DNA from: Comamonadaceae bacterium
GTDB lineage: Bacteria > Pseudomonadota > Gammaproteobacteria > Burkholderiales > Burkholderiaceae_C
Assembly (NCBI GenBank): GCA_947447355.1
Contig: CANFJF010000038.1
Span: 1-35,872, forward strand
Direction of reading: 5' to 3'
Length of the DNA stretch: 35,872 nt
Part shown: one piece after another, positions 15,598 to 23,561 of the stretch
Numbering within the stretch: the first letter of the stretch is position 1
Layout of the letters: every line of letters starts with the position of its first letter
Translations under genes and position numbers: made by a program
Notes under the pieces: generated by a model
Databases searched by the model: none
What the model was told of the DNA's origin: nothing
The model's input: the letters and a program-made list of their open reading frames with translations, nothing else

Positions 15598-17332
15598 GCG
15601 GCGTTCCCAGATAAGCGCTGACGACTTCAGCATTGCGCATGACGTCATGGGCCGAGCCAATCGCGATCAGTTGCCCGTGGTTGAGCACCGCCACGCGGTC
15701 GGCCAGCGCCATCACTGCACGCATCACATGTTCGACAAAAACGATGGTCGCACCACGGTCGCGAATCTTCCGAATCAATGCAATCGCCTCATTGATCTCG
15801 CCCGGTGTCAGGCCCGACAACACCTCGTCAAGCAACACCAGACGCGGCTTGGCAGCCAACGCCCGTGTGAGCTCCAAAAACTTGCGCTGATGCAAATTCA
15901 GATCGTCCGGCAAAGCATTCGCCTTGTCCTTGAGTCCGGTGAATTCCAGCCAAGTCCAAGCTTCATGCGTGGCTTGCCGCTGGTCTAACGCAGCACCGCC
16001 AAACATCGCGACCAACGCTACGTTTTGCAGCACGCTCATGTGCGCAAACGGCCTTGGAATTTGGTACGTGCGCGCAATGCCGGCCTGGGCAATGCGGTAC
16101 GCCGGCAGCCCGGCGAGTTGCTGACCTGCAAAGACAATGGCGCCACCACTGGTCGGGTAATGACCACTCACCACATTGATGAAGGTCGACTTGCCTGAGC
16201 CATTGGGACCCAGCAGTCCGAGAATTTCACCCTCGTGAACTTGCAAGCTGACCTTGTCGAGCGCCTGCACGCCCTTGAAGGCTTTGGAGAGATCTCGCAC
16301 TTCCAGCAGAATCTTCGGATCAATCAGAGGAGCGGGCGCATGGGTCTCAACAGGGGCTGAAGGGGCCGCCTCTGAAACAGCTGTATGGGCTTGTTGCTTT
16401 GCTGCCAGCCGCTTGAAAAAGAACCCCAAAATGCCATTCGGCATGAAGAGAATCACGGCGATCAAAATCACGCCCACCGCCGCTTTACCGGCCACAGGGT
16501 TGTTGCCCGCCGTGAAAAAATAAAGCAGACAAGTGATCACGGTCGCGCCCACCGCCGGCCCGGCCCAGTGCCTTGTGCCGCCCAATACGCTCATGAGCAC
16601 CACGGTCAACGGCACGACGATGGTGAAGGTCTCGCCTGCCGTCACATACGACACAAACAGCGCATGGATGCCGCCGGCCAAACCCGCCAGCGCCGACGAC
16701 AAACCAAAGGCCAGCAGCTTGTAACGAAAGGTCGGTACGCCCATGACTTCTGCCACGTCTTCGTCGTCATGAATGGCGAAAAGACCTGTGCCCAATTTGG
16801 ACGACTGCACCTTGTAAGCGATCAACAGCGTCAATACCGCGGCGGCCAAGGCCATCAAGTAAATCGATGCCGAAGCCGTCGGGCCGATAGCCGGTACCGG
16901 CGTTGCATTCAGAGAAATTCCGGGCCCGCCATCAATGCGCGTATTCAACACAATCGTGCCCACCACAAATGTGATGGCCAGCGTCAGCAACGCAAACAAT
17001 TCACCCCGCACGGCTTTGACCCTGAACACCACAGCCCCCAAGGCCAGACCCAACAGTGCCGCCATCACAGCGGCAGCCGGCAACGTCCATAAAAAGGGCC
17101 AGTTCAAATTGGCCGCTAAACCGGCGGAGGTGTACATGCCAACGCCGAAAAATGCGCCATGGCCGAAAGAAAAATAGCCGGAGTAGCCCGACAAAATGTT
17201 CCAGGACAAAGCCAGGATCATCCAGTGACAGATCAGGTACAAAAAGGACTCGTAAAAAGCCGGCAAACCGAGCCAAGGCACGCTCGCAAGCGTCACTCCG
17301 GCTACCAAAATGCCGATGACGGTTTTATTCAT
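15590..17332 (-). CDS. Fused LivM permease-LivG ATPase of ABC transporter
   Basis: A 580-residue single polypeptide. Residues 1-310 form a LivM-type permease (SGYSGYFSFGHGAFFGVGMY near 48-67; EMGV-like cytoplasmic loop EVMGVP at 195-200). A 30-residue Ala/Pro-rich linker (about 312-340) joins it to a LivG ATPase: Walker A GPNGSGKST at 375-383, Q-loop region ARTYQIPRPF, a degenerate signature LNLHQRKFLE near 478, and Walker B LVLLDEV at 498-504. Sequence continues without stop or frameshift across the junction, so the fusion is real in this assembly. livH ends four bases upstream; livF overlaps downstream. Confidence 0.93.
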   Translation of the reverse strand: MNKTVIGILVAGVTLASVPWLGLPAFYESFLYLICHWMILALSWNILSGYSGYFSFGHGAFFGVGMYTSAGLAANLNWPFLWTLPAAAVMAALLGLALGAVVFRVKAVRGELFALLTLAITFVVGTIVLNTRIDGGPGISLNATPVPAIGPTASASIYLMALAAAVLTLLIAYKVQSSKLGTGLFAIHDDEDVAEVMGVPTFRYKLLAFGLSSALAGLAGGIHALFVSYVTAGETFTIVVPLTVVLMSVLGGTRHWAGPAVGATVITCLLYFFTAGNNPVAGKAAVGVILIAVILFMPNGILGFFFKRLAAKQQAHTAVSEAAPSAPVETHAPAPLIDPKILLEVRDLSKAFKGVQALDKVSLQVHEGEILGLLGPNGSGKSTFINVVSGHYPTSGGAIVFAGQQLAGLPAYRIAQAGIARTYQIPRPFAHMSVLQNVALVAMFGGAALDQRQATHEAWTWLEFTGLKDKANALPDDLNLHQRKFLELTRALAAKPRLVLLDEVLSGLTPGEINEAIALIRKIRDRGATIVFVEHVMRAVMALADRVAVLNHGQLIAIGSAHDVMRNAEVVSAYLGTPHA

Positions 17333-17336
17333 GTTT

Positions 17337-18194
17337 TCAGATCTTTCCGGGCCGCAGCAACAGCATCAAGATCAGCAGCGAAAAAGACACGATGGGTGCC
17401 CATGAAGGCGACGCCACTGCCATCGTCACGGCCTCACTGACGCCGATGATGATGCCCGCCACCAATGGGCCAATGGCACTGCCCAGCCCCCCTAACATGA
17501 CGGCAGCAAAGATCACACCAATCCAGGCAAAGATTTGCGAAGGTGTGAGTGTGAAAGTCAGCGCCAGGCAAATGCCGGCCACGGCCGCCAGAGCGGCACA
17601 AACGCCGGCCAGCATCAGCGACATGCCTTTTTGGTTGATGCCGAAAGCCGCCGCAATCTGCCCGTCTTCAGCCATCGCCCGCAGCGCCTTGCCGATGTCG
17701 GTGTAACGCATACCCGCCCAAATAAGCAGCGCGATCGAGACCGACAGCACCAACGTGACCAACTCTGGCACTGGAATATAGAGCGAGCCTACGGTGAATT
17801 TCATGTCGTTGTAATGTGTTTCAAGCCGCCGGTAATCTGCCGTCCAGGCCGCCTGAATACCGCTCTCAATCACCACCGCGATACCGAAGGTGACCAGCAG
17901 CGAATTGAAGGGTGTGATCTGAAAGCGGGCCAACACCCACTGCATGCCGACACCGATCAGAAAGAACAGTGGCGGCAAAATCAACAAGCCCAGCAAAGGG
18001 TCCACATGCCACTCCGTGGCCATGTGGTAACTCAGGTAAGCGGCCAGAAAAACCAAGCCGAAATGGGATAAGTTGATCTGCCGAAGCATGCCCCAGGTCA
18101 GGCCCAAGCCAAGCCCAATCAAGCCGTAGAGACCGCCGATGAAGATCCCCGAGAGGATGGATTGCGCCAGTAAATTAAAACTCGGAAAACTCAT
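17337..18194 (-). CDS. livH: Branched-chain-amino-acid-type ABC transporter permease LivH
   Basis: A 285-residue LivH-type permease with about eight hydrophobic helices. It begins with the family pattern QSILSGIFIGGLYGLIGLGL, has an EDGQIAAAFGIN cytoplasmic coupling segment near 185-196 and ends with GLGSAIGPLVAGIIIGVSE. It lies between livK (18-base gap) and livMG (4-base gap). Together with the fused LivM half it should form the membrane channel. Confidence 0.94.
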   Translation of the reverse strand: MSFPSFNLLAQSILSGIFIGGLYGLIGLGLGLTWGMLRQINLSHFGLVFLAAYLSYHMATEWHVDPLLGLLILPPLFFLIGVGMQWVLARFQITPFNSLLVTFGIAVVIESGIQAAWTADYRRLETHYNDMKFTVGSLYIPVPELVTLVLSVSIALLIWAGMRYTDIGKALRAMAEDGQIAAAFGINQKGMSLMLAGVCAALAAVAGICLALTFTLTPSQIFAWIGVIFAAVMLGGLGSAIGPLVAGIIIGVSEAVTMAVASPSWAPIVSFSLLILMLLLRPGKI

Positions 18195-18212
18195 CTGCAG
18201 CCCCTTTGCGGA

Positions 18213-19415
18213 TTACTTCACTTGAAGCTTGACGCCAGGTGGCGCGAACTGCGTTGGGTAGACCACCACCCATTTTCCGTTTTGCACCTGCTTGATCTTC
18301 ATCAAGTCATCGCCGTAGTTGCCCGGGCCGTCAAAACGCAGGCGTCCATGGATGGTCTCAACGCGGTTCTTGCGGAGCCAGGCCGCGATGGCTTTGTCGT
18401 CCAAACTATTGGCCCCACGCACGCCGGCTTCCAGAATTTGCCAGGCCGAATACGATGCAGCGGCCTGCACTTCAACACTGGTATCAGGCAAGTTCAGCTT
18501 GGCCGCACGCTCATTGAAGATTTTGATGAATTGAGCAGCCGTCGGATTATTGGTGAACGGTGCGTGCTCTTCAAAAATCGTCACGGCCAGCGCGTTGTTG
18601 CCATCAGCCGCTTTGCTCATCGGTCCAGGGGCTGGGTACAAGTGGAAATGCAGCGGCGGTGTGTAATCAATCTTCTTCATAGCGTCGAGCAGCATATTGC
18701 CCTCGAGGCCGATGTCACCAATCCAGAGCAGATCTGGCTTGGCATCTTTCACGCGTGCCGCTATCGGCCCGAAATCCCGGTTGCCGAAGTCCCACTCCAG
18801 GAACAGCACTTCCTGCAAACCGCGCTTCTTGGCGATTTCACGGCCGCCGAGGGACATGAAGTGAATCGACGGAAACTTGCTGGTGACGATGGCGATCGTC
18901 TTCGGCGGCTTGGGTGAAGCGGCCAGCGCGTCAAACAAGGTGTTGGAGACCGTGACCTGGGGGTCGGAACCCAGCGACCAGGACGGGAACTGCATGTCGT
19001 ACTTGGCCAGCGAAGGAATGCCGAAGGTGTGATGTACCAGCACTTTGTTGTAGCGCTGAGCCACACCCATGGCGGACAAAATCGCGCCCGTGGCGTAAGG
19101 CCCCATCAGCAGATCCACCTTGTCGGACGTCACCAATTGCTCATACAGCGTGCGTGCCAGCTCGGGCTTGGACTGATCGTCCTTCACCGTCCAGTCGACC
19201 TTGCGGCCCAGCAATCCACCGCGGGCATTGAGTTGCTCGACGTAAATTTCACCGACCAATTTATGCGTCAAGGCCGTCGCCGACAGCGGGCCTGTCAAAG
19301 CCAGCGTGCTGCCGATGCGAATCGGACCTGGCGCCTGCGCCTGCAGCGCGGCAGTGAATGTCAAGGCTGCCCCTACGGCAGTCACGGCGACCAAAATTCT
19401 TCTTGTCATTTTCAT
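18213..19415 (-). CDS. livK: ABC transporter periplasmic substrate-binding protein LivK-like
   Basis: A 400-residue type I periplasmic binding protein with a clear signal peptide (MKMTRR, hydrophobic core, cleavage probably after ALQAQA near residue 28). The mature part starts GPIRIGSTLALTGPLSA, the family start. Start choice is supported by AGGAGAC five bases upstream. Its neighbours are the other ABC genes downstream and a relic Bug gene upstream. Members near aromatic degradation genes often bind aromatic or dicarboxylic acids; the ligand here is not readable. Confidence 0.92.
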   Translation of the reverse strand: MKMTRRILVAVTAVGAALTFTAALQAQAPGPIRIGSTLALTGPLSATALTHKLVGEIYVEQLNARGGLLGRKVDWTVKDDQSKPELARTLYEQLVTSDKVDLLMGPYATGAILSAMGVAQRYNKVLVHHTFGIPSLAKYDMQFPSWSLGSDPQVTVSNTLFDALAASPKPPKTIAIVTSKFPSIHFMSLGGREIAKKRGLQEVLFLEWDFGNRDFGPIAARVKDAKPDLLWIGDIGLEGNMLLDAMKKIDYTPPLHFHLYPAPGPMSKAADGNNALAVTIFEEHAPFTNNPTAAQFIKIFNERAAKLNLPDTSVEVQAAASYSAWQILEAGVRGANSLDDKAIAAWLRKNRVETIHGRLRFDGPGNYGDDLMKIKQVQNGKWVVVYPTQFAPPGVKLQVK

Positions 19416-19420
19416 GGTTT

Positions 19421-19427
19421 GTCTCCT
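19421..19427 (-). promoter_or_regulatory. livK: Strong Shine-Dalgarno AGGAGAC of livK
   Basis: AGGAGAC within CAGGAGACAA, five bases before the livK ATG. The same decamer precedes both complete Bug genes of the window (22525-22531, 33021-33027). It fixes the start codon. Confidence 0.8.
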
Positions 19428-19452
19428 GTTTATTTATGTAGGACCGCGGAAA

Positions 19453-19458
19453 AATATA
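19453..19458 (-). promoter_or_regulatory. Candidate -10 element for the liv operon
   Basis: TATATT in a strikingly AT-rich stretch (about 19449-19476) just after the relic Bug gene. It would give a leader of about 31 bases before livK. No convincing -35. Confidence 0.3.
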
Positions 19459-19476
19459 AGTAAATTTGAAAAAATC

Positions 19477-19620
19477 TTAGTCGATCTTTGCCCCTGAGCG
19501 CATCACCAAGTCAGCCCACTGGATGATTTCAGTCCAGCCAAAGTTGGCGAGTTCATCAGGCTTCATGCTGCGCAACGCCAAGCCTCGCATGCCGAGCTTC
19601 GCGTGGTGTGCGCAATCAGG
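19477..19620 (-). pseudogene. Relic 3' end of a Bug/TctC-type binding protein gene
   Basis: The 327-base gap between livK and the dioxygenase is not empty. Minus-strand translation gives 47 codons ending in TAA, closing with QWADLVMRSGAKID, which closely parallels the C-terminus of the Bug gene at the right edge (QWADIVRTSGATLE). The preceding LGMRGLALRSMKPDELANF fits the Bug penultimate region. An in-frame TGA lies at 19621-19623, and no Bug-like sequence can be followed in any frame from there to 19742. The rest of the gene is therefore deleted. It indicates rearrangement at this boundary. Confidence 0.7.
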
Positions 19621-19742
19621 TCACAGGACAACTCTGAAACCCGAACCATCTTCGCCTCTGCATTTGATATGCAGTTGGCTGAGAGGGGGGCAGTCGCCGT
19701 GCCGATTTTCAAAATGAATCCCTTTGCAGGAGCGCAAACCAC

Positions 19743-20639
19743 TCAGGCCGAAGGCACGAGCTTGAAGTCGTAGTAAGCCGTGTGATAGGACGTGCCCATG
19801 ACGCGGCCGTCCGGTGCCGTGCCCGCCGGATGAGCCTCAAAATCAACGATCAGGCTGTTGCGCACACCGAAGACCGCATCGGAATCCAGGAATGGGCTGT
19901 CAGAGACAAACAAGTGCGTGATCAGGCGCTCGTAGCCGGGCGCACTGAGCATGGTGTGCATGTGCCCGGGCCGGTTCGGATGCCGACCCATGCGGCGCAG
20001 CATACCGCCGACCGGACCGTCATCGGGCACGGGGTAGTAAGCCGGTTTGATCGACCAGAAACGGTAGTGTCCGTCTGCATCGGTGTGAAAGCGCGCGCGC
20101 AGGGCCATCAGCGCATCCGGGCCTTTTTGCAAGTCGTAAAAGCCATCGCCATCGCCAGACCAGACGTCGAGCGTGCAGTTGGCAACCGGTTGGCCTGCGG
20201 TGTCGGTGACACGACCGTGGTAATAAGCCGGTGTGCCAGAGCTGTCGCCCGTGATGTCCGCACCCAAGGCCAGCTCAGGTGCGCCTTCCCAGAAAAACGG
20301 GCCGAGCACCGTGGCCTCAGTGGCTTTCAGCACGGTCGGTTTGGCTTTCAACGCAGCAGCTGCACCCTTGGCCTGCTCGATGCCGACCACCGCCATGGAG
20401 ACACCCAGCGTGTCTGACAGCAAAATGAATTCTTGGCGCTTCTCGTCGCACATCTGGCCAGACGCGGTCAGAAATTCGATGGTCCCCATCCATTCGTCAG
20501 GCGTCAGTTGGACCTCCTGAACAAAGGAATGGACGTGTTTGACCAGGGATGTCATGACCTGCTTGAACCGCGGGTCCTTGCAATCCGCCATGCGGTCAAT
20601 CACCGCTTGCGCCAAGTCTTTGACTTCAAGTTCTGCCAT
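19743..20639 (-). CDS. Intradiol ring-cleavage dioxygenase (hydroxyquinol 1,2-dioxygenase-like), copy 1
   Basis: A 298-residue non-heme Fe(III) dioxygenase with the N-terminal catechol-dioxygenase helical domain (about 1-100) and C-terminal beta sandwich. Fe ligands are read as Y168 (GFYDL), Y202 (AYYPVPDDGPVG), H226 and H228 (RPGHMHTM). The spacing 34-24-2 is close to that of catechol 1,2-dioxygenases (36-24-2). Maleylacetate reductase in the same cluster favours hydroxyquinol as substrate, giving maleylacetate, but catechol-type substrates are not excluded. The start has GGAGAA seven bases before the ATG. It is separated from the upstream nitroreductase by the repeat block, and is roughly similar to copy 2 at 23839-24696. 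Confidence 0.9.
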   Translation of the reverse strand: MAELEVKDLAQAVIDRMADCKDPRFKQVMTSLVKHVHSFVQEVQLTPDEWMGTIEFLTASGQMCDEKRQEFILLSDTLGVSMAVVGIEQAKGAAAALKAKPTVLKATEATVLGPFFWEGAPELALGADITGDSSGTPAYYHGRVTDTAGQPVANCTLDVWSGDGDGFYDLQKGPDALMALRARFHTDADGHYRFWSIKPAYYPVPDDGPVGGMLRRMGRHPNRPGHMHTMLSAPGYERLITHLFVSDSPFLDSDAVFGVRNSLIVDFEAHPAGTAPDGRVMGTSYHTAYYDFKLVPSA

Positions 20640-20656
20640 GCTATTTCTCCATTTTT

Positions 20657-20852
20657 AAATTACATCACTGCGAGAGTCATCACAAAATTACATCACTGAA
20701 AGCACTGTCAAAAACTTCGTCACTGCGAGCGCAGTCACAAACTTCGTCGCTGCGAGCGCAGCGCGGCAGTCCATGAGCCCGAATTCGCAGCCATGGATGG
20801 CCGCGCTGCGCTCGCCATGACAAATAGCCTGCGCTCGCCATGACGAATAGCC
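20657..20852. repeat. REP-like block: degenerate 27-28-base tandem units, large inverted repeat and 23-base direct repeat
   Basis: Three nested patterns. First, four degenerate units with period 28, 28-27 and 27, each containing a core like CACTGCGAG, run from 20657 to about 20760. Second, the last unit forms the left arm (20746-20775) of an imperfect inverted repeat with 20792-20821, both arms built on GCGAGCGCAGCGCGGC and its complement. Third, TGCGCTCGCCATGACAAATAGCC (in two parts: TGCGCTCGCC and ATGACAAATAGCC) is repeated with one mismatch at 20807-20829 and 20830-20852. This resembles the intergenic palindromic elements scattered in betaproteobacterial genomes. It lies between nitroreductase and dioxygenase copy 1. 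Confidence 0.75.
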
Positions 20853-20868
20853 GCCACAACCTTGCGGC

Positions 20869-21453
20869 TTAAAGAACGCTGCAGGCTTGCTCAAAGCTCA
20901 GACGTGGGTTGCGGTCAAACAGCTTGCTGTTGTCGCCAAAACCCAGGTTGATCAGGAAGTTGGCCTGCAGACGTCCGTCAGCGAAAAACTCGGCATTGAC
21001 CTTGGCCAGATCGACACCGCTCATCGGTCCGCAATCCAAGCCGACAGCCCGTGCGGCGATCATGAAATAAGCGCCGCTCAAGGTGCTGTTGCGAACACCC
21101 GTGCCATCGGCCATCGGCTTGTTGCCTTCGAACATTTCTTTGGCACCGGGGTTGTGCCAGACCACGGGCATGTGCTCGAAAAAACGCGTGTCGGTGGCGA
21201 CAATGACGGTGACCGGCGCGACCTTGGTTTTTTCGACATTGCCTGGCGACAGCGCCGGAATCAGACGTTGGCGTGACTCAGGCGAGTTCAAGAAGATATA
21301 GCGCGCGGGTTGCGTGTTCATCGAGGTCGCGCCCATCTTGGCGATGTCATAAGCCTGTTGCAGCAACTCGACAGGCACCGGTTTGTCGATAAAACCATTG
21401 GCGGTGCGAGCTTTGAAAAAAAGTTGATCGAGGCTGGCTTCGGAAATTCGCAT
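20869..21453 (-). CDS. FMN nitroreductase-family protein, RutE/HadB type
   Basis: A 194-residue protein that strongly resembles RutE (malonic semialdehyde reductase) along its length: FFKARTANGF near the start, MGATSMNTQPAR (FMN-binding region), ALSPGNVEKT, GPMSGVDLAKVNAEFF, INLGFGDNSKLF and the C-terminal PRLSFEQAC. RutE members reduce 3-oxopropanoate, and relatives act on quinones or nitroaromatics. No rutA-D genes are present, so pyrimidine catabolism is unlikely; reduction of a semialdehyde, quinone or ring product in this pathway is the inference. The leader between it and the Bug gene is polypyrimidine in the transcript, and the ribosome site is weak. Confidence 0.85.
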   Translation of the reverse strand: MRISEASLDQLFFKARTANGFIDKPVPVELLQQAYDIAKMGATSMNTQPARYIFLNSPESRQRLIPALSPGNVEKTKVAPVTVIVATDTRFFEHMPVVWHNPGAKEMFEGNKPMADGTGVRNSTLSGAYFMIAARAVGLDCGPMSGVDLAKVNAEFFADGRLQANFLINLGFGDNSKLFDRNPRLSFEQACSVL

Positions 21454-21475
21454 GGGATGGGTTCTTTGAAAAGTT

Positions 21476-21505
21476 GAAGGAAAAAGGGAAAAGGGAAAGA
21501 GGAGA
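21476..21505. other. 30-base homopurine/homopyrimidine tract
   Basis: An uninterrupted purine run on the plus strand (repeating GGGAAA-like units) in the 60-base gap between the Bug gene and the nitroreductase; the transcript carries the pyrimidine version in the nitroreductase leader. Such tracts can adopt triplex structure or serve as protein-binding pyrimidine leaders. Its role is unknown. Confidence 0.5.
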
Positions 21506-21513
21506 TTACAAAT

Positions 21514-22518
21514 TTACTCGGGCTTGATGTCAAGATCGCGCGTCAACTTGGTCCAACGGTCGACGTCGCGCTTGACCAGCGCCCGTGTTTCGGCGGGGTT
21601 CAAGGCCAGCGGCCGACCTCCCGCTTTGCGAAAAATATCAATCACATCGGGTGCGGCTATGACCTTGGCCAACTCTGTGCGGAGCATGGTAGCAACATCC
21701 GCAGGGGTTTTGGCCGGTATGAAAAGACCGAACCAGGACTCCAGTTCGAGCGCGGCCACGCCGGTTTCAGTGATGGTCGGCACTGTCGGGTGACCCGCCA
21801 ATCGGGCACTTCCAGAGACTGCCAACGCTTTCACATTGCCCGCATCAACCTGCACACGGGCGGTCGGCGACAGGTCAAAAAACACATCGACGCGGCCGCC
21901 CAACAGGTCTTGGTAGGCGGCCTGCGCGCCACGGTAAGGCACGTGTACCAGCTCGACGCCAGCCAGGTGCCAGAGGGCGGCGGCCAGCACGTGCTGACCA
22001 GAACCGTTGCCCGCCGACGCATAGGTCAGCTTGCCGGGGTGGGTCTTGGCATGTGCCACCAAGTCTTTCAAAGCGTTGAAGGGTAAATCTTTGCGCGCCA
22101 TCAAGGTGTAGCTGTAGGCCACCGCCAAACCCACGGGCTCAAAATCACGCAGGCTGTCGTAGGGCAAGTTGCGGTACAAGCCGGGGTTGATGGCGAGGTT
22201 GGAGACCGAACCGACCAGCAGTGTGTAACCGTCAGGCGCCGCTTTGGCCACCGCATCGGTGCCAATCAGGGTGCCCGAGCCGGGGCGATTTTCAACCACC
22301 ACCGGCTGCGCCAATTGCTTGCCCAACTTGTCAGCCAACAGGCGGCCGACAAAGTCAAAACCGCCGCCCGGCGGCTGCGGCACCACCACCTTCAGCGGCT
22401 TGTTCGGGAACACTTGTGCAACCGCTGGCACGGTTGCCAGCGAAGTCAAGGTCAGCGCCGCCAGCAGCGTCTTGACCACCGCTAAGCTGACGCTGCATGT
22501 CAGGGCAGGACGGGTCAT
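21514..22518 (-). CDS. Bug/TctC-type tripartite tricarboxylate transporter binding protein
   Basis: A 334-residue periplasmic binding protein. The signal peptide runs from MTRPALT through the hydrophobic stretch to about AVAQ near residue 35. The mature start FPNKPLKVVVPQPPGGGFD, the ENRPGSGTLIG loop and the PDGYTLL segment are hallmarks of the Bug family. The start at 22518 has AGGAGAC six bases upstream; an upstream in-frame ATG at 22557 has none. No tctA/tctB membrane genes occur in the window, so it is an orphan receptor that may deliver ligand elsewhere or act in sensing. Confidence 0.92.
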   Translation of the reverse strand: MTRPALTCSVSLAVVKTLLAALTLTSLATVPAVAQVFPNKPLKVVVPQPPGGGFDFVGRLLADKLGKQLAQPVVVENRPGSGTLIGTDAVAKAAPDGYTLLVGSVSNLAINPGLYRNLPYDSLRDFEPVGLAVAYSYTLMARKDLPFNALKDLVAHAKTHPGKLTYASAGNGSGQHVLAAALWHLAGVELVHVPYRGAQAAYQDLLGGRVDVFFDLSPTARVQVDAGNVKALAVSGSARLAGHPTVPTITETGVAALELESWFGLFIPAKTPADVATMLRTELAKVIAAPDVIDIFRKAGGRPLALNPAETRALVKRDVDRWTKLTRDLDIKPE

Positions 22519-22524
22519 ATCGTT

Positions 22525-22531
22525 GTCTCCT
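22525..22531 (-). promoter_or_regulatory. Shine-Dalgarno AGGAGAC of Bug gene 21514-22518
   Basis: AGGAGAC in the context CAGGAGACAA, six bases before the ATG. It settles the start at 22518. Confidence 0.75.
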
Positions 22532-22569
22532 GTTGATTTATTTCTATCACGGCACAAACCCAGGACAGT

Positions 22570-23187
22570 TCAGCGCTCTAGCGCACCACCTGCCAACCAG
22601 CGTGCGCCACGCTGGTAAAGCTCTTGCACCACCGGGCCCTTCAGCATCGGCATGTCGAGCTTGACGGTGTAACCAATGCGCGTCTGGATGTAGGCGAGGT
22701 GGCGATAGCCTTCCGGAAAGCCCGCCAACGCCTCTTGATCCAAGGACAAGGTAGCCGATGAGTCGACCGGATCAATGCGATCTTTTTCGTAAATCGGTTG
22801 GCGGTGCAGCAGCTTCCACTGCCCTTCGTGGCGCTCCACAAAGTCATAAAAACGACCGGTGCAGACCACATCGCACAGCACCGGGCCGTTAGCACCTTCG
22901 ACCATGCCGCGCTGCGAAATCGTCATTTTGGTTTGCGCAATAGCGCGATCACCCGCCACTTCGACGGCCGAGCCACCCAAAAAATGCAGAATGCTGACGC
23001 CCTTGCTCCAACCCTCTTGCGTGACACGAATGAACTCCTGAAACGAGCCCTGAAACCAAGTCGCCATCATGACGCCCTCGGGATGCCAGACGGTCGCAAA
23101 ACGCGCCCAGTCACCGGCATCGCGCCACACCGCCCAACGCTCCACCATCTGACGTATTTCTAACTCACTCTTCATGTCATCGTTCAT
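22570..23187 (-). CDS. SnoaL/NTF2-like fold protein
   Basis: A 205-residue protein with an NTF2/SnoaL-like domain in the first 140 residues (IRQMVERWAVWRDAGDWARFATVWHPEG, split here as IRQMVERWAVWRDAGDW and ARFATVWHPEG; then LHFLGGSAVEV, TKMTISQRG and GRFYDFVERHEGQWKLLHRQPIYEKD). This pattern is typical of small dehydratase/isomerase-like proteins and of hydroxylase beta-type subunits. A less conserved tail of 60 residues follows. No catalytic residues can be assigned with certainty; H36 and H133 are candidates. It lies 15 bases after the Dabb gene and has GGAG six bases before its ATG. It probably acts on an intermediate of this pathway. Confidence 0.75.
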   Translation of the reverse strand: MNDDMKSELEIRQMVERWAVWRDAGDWARFATVWHPEGVMMATWFQGSFQEFIRVTQEGWSKGVSILHFLGGSAVEVAGDRAIAQTKMTISQRGMVEGANGPVLCDVVCTGRFYDFVERHEGQWKLLHRQPIYEKDRIDPVDSSATLSLDQEALAGFPEGYRHLAYIQTRIGYTVKLDMPMLKGPVVQELYQRGARWLAGGALER

Positions 23188-23202
23188 GCATATCTCCGTT
23201 GT

Positions 23203-23538
23203 CTAAAGGTTGGGGTCTGTGGCGACGACAAACGCTGGCAGACTGGCGTAATCAACTTGATGCCGCGCGGTGCGGATGTCGGCCAGTTCACGCTTGACGC
23301 GCTGGTGTTCAGGGTGCACGGCATAGCCATCGAGCGCCGCTTGGTTTTCAAATTCTGAATACAACACAACATCGCAGGCGTAATCAATCCGGCTCGAATC
23401 TACGCCAATTTCGAGGTGCAGCAAACCGGGAATACGCCCACGCAGTGACTCAAAGCTGCGTTGCAGCTGCGCGATGCAGTCGCGTTTTTCCGCGGGCGTC
23501 TCGCCGCGAAGATTCCACATGACGATGTGTTTGATCAC
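23203..23538 (-). CDS. Dabb (stress-responsive alpha/beta barrel) domain protein
   Basis: A 111-residue single-domain dimeric alpha/beta barrel of the Dabb family: the start (V/M)IKHIVMWNLRGETPAEK, middle IPGLLHLEIGVD and DVVLYSEFENQAALDGYAVHPEHQ follow the family closely. The start is a GTG at 23538 with CTGGAG six bases upstream; no in-frame ATG exists there. Relatives include cyclases, decarboxylase-like and isomerase proteins. It is the middle of three small genes between dioxygenase copy 2 and the Bug gene. The exact reaction is unknown. Confidence 0.8.
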   Translation of the reverse strand: MIKHIVMWNLRGETPAEKRDCIAQLQRSFESLRGRIPGLLHLEIGVDSSRIDYACDVVLYSEFENQAALDGYAVHPEHQRVKRELADIRTARHQVDYASLPAFVVATDPNL

Positions 23539-23561
23539 ATAATTCTCCAGAGTCAAGGCAC

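Noticed and set aside
20657..20760. CRISPR array
   Set aside because: Units are degenerate, contiguous at 27-28 bases with no separate unique spacers, and merge into an inverted repeat; no cas genes.
20869..21453. Uracil-degradation (rut) gene
   Set aside because: Product resembles RutE but none of rutA, rutB, rutC, rutD or rutF accompanies it.
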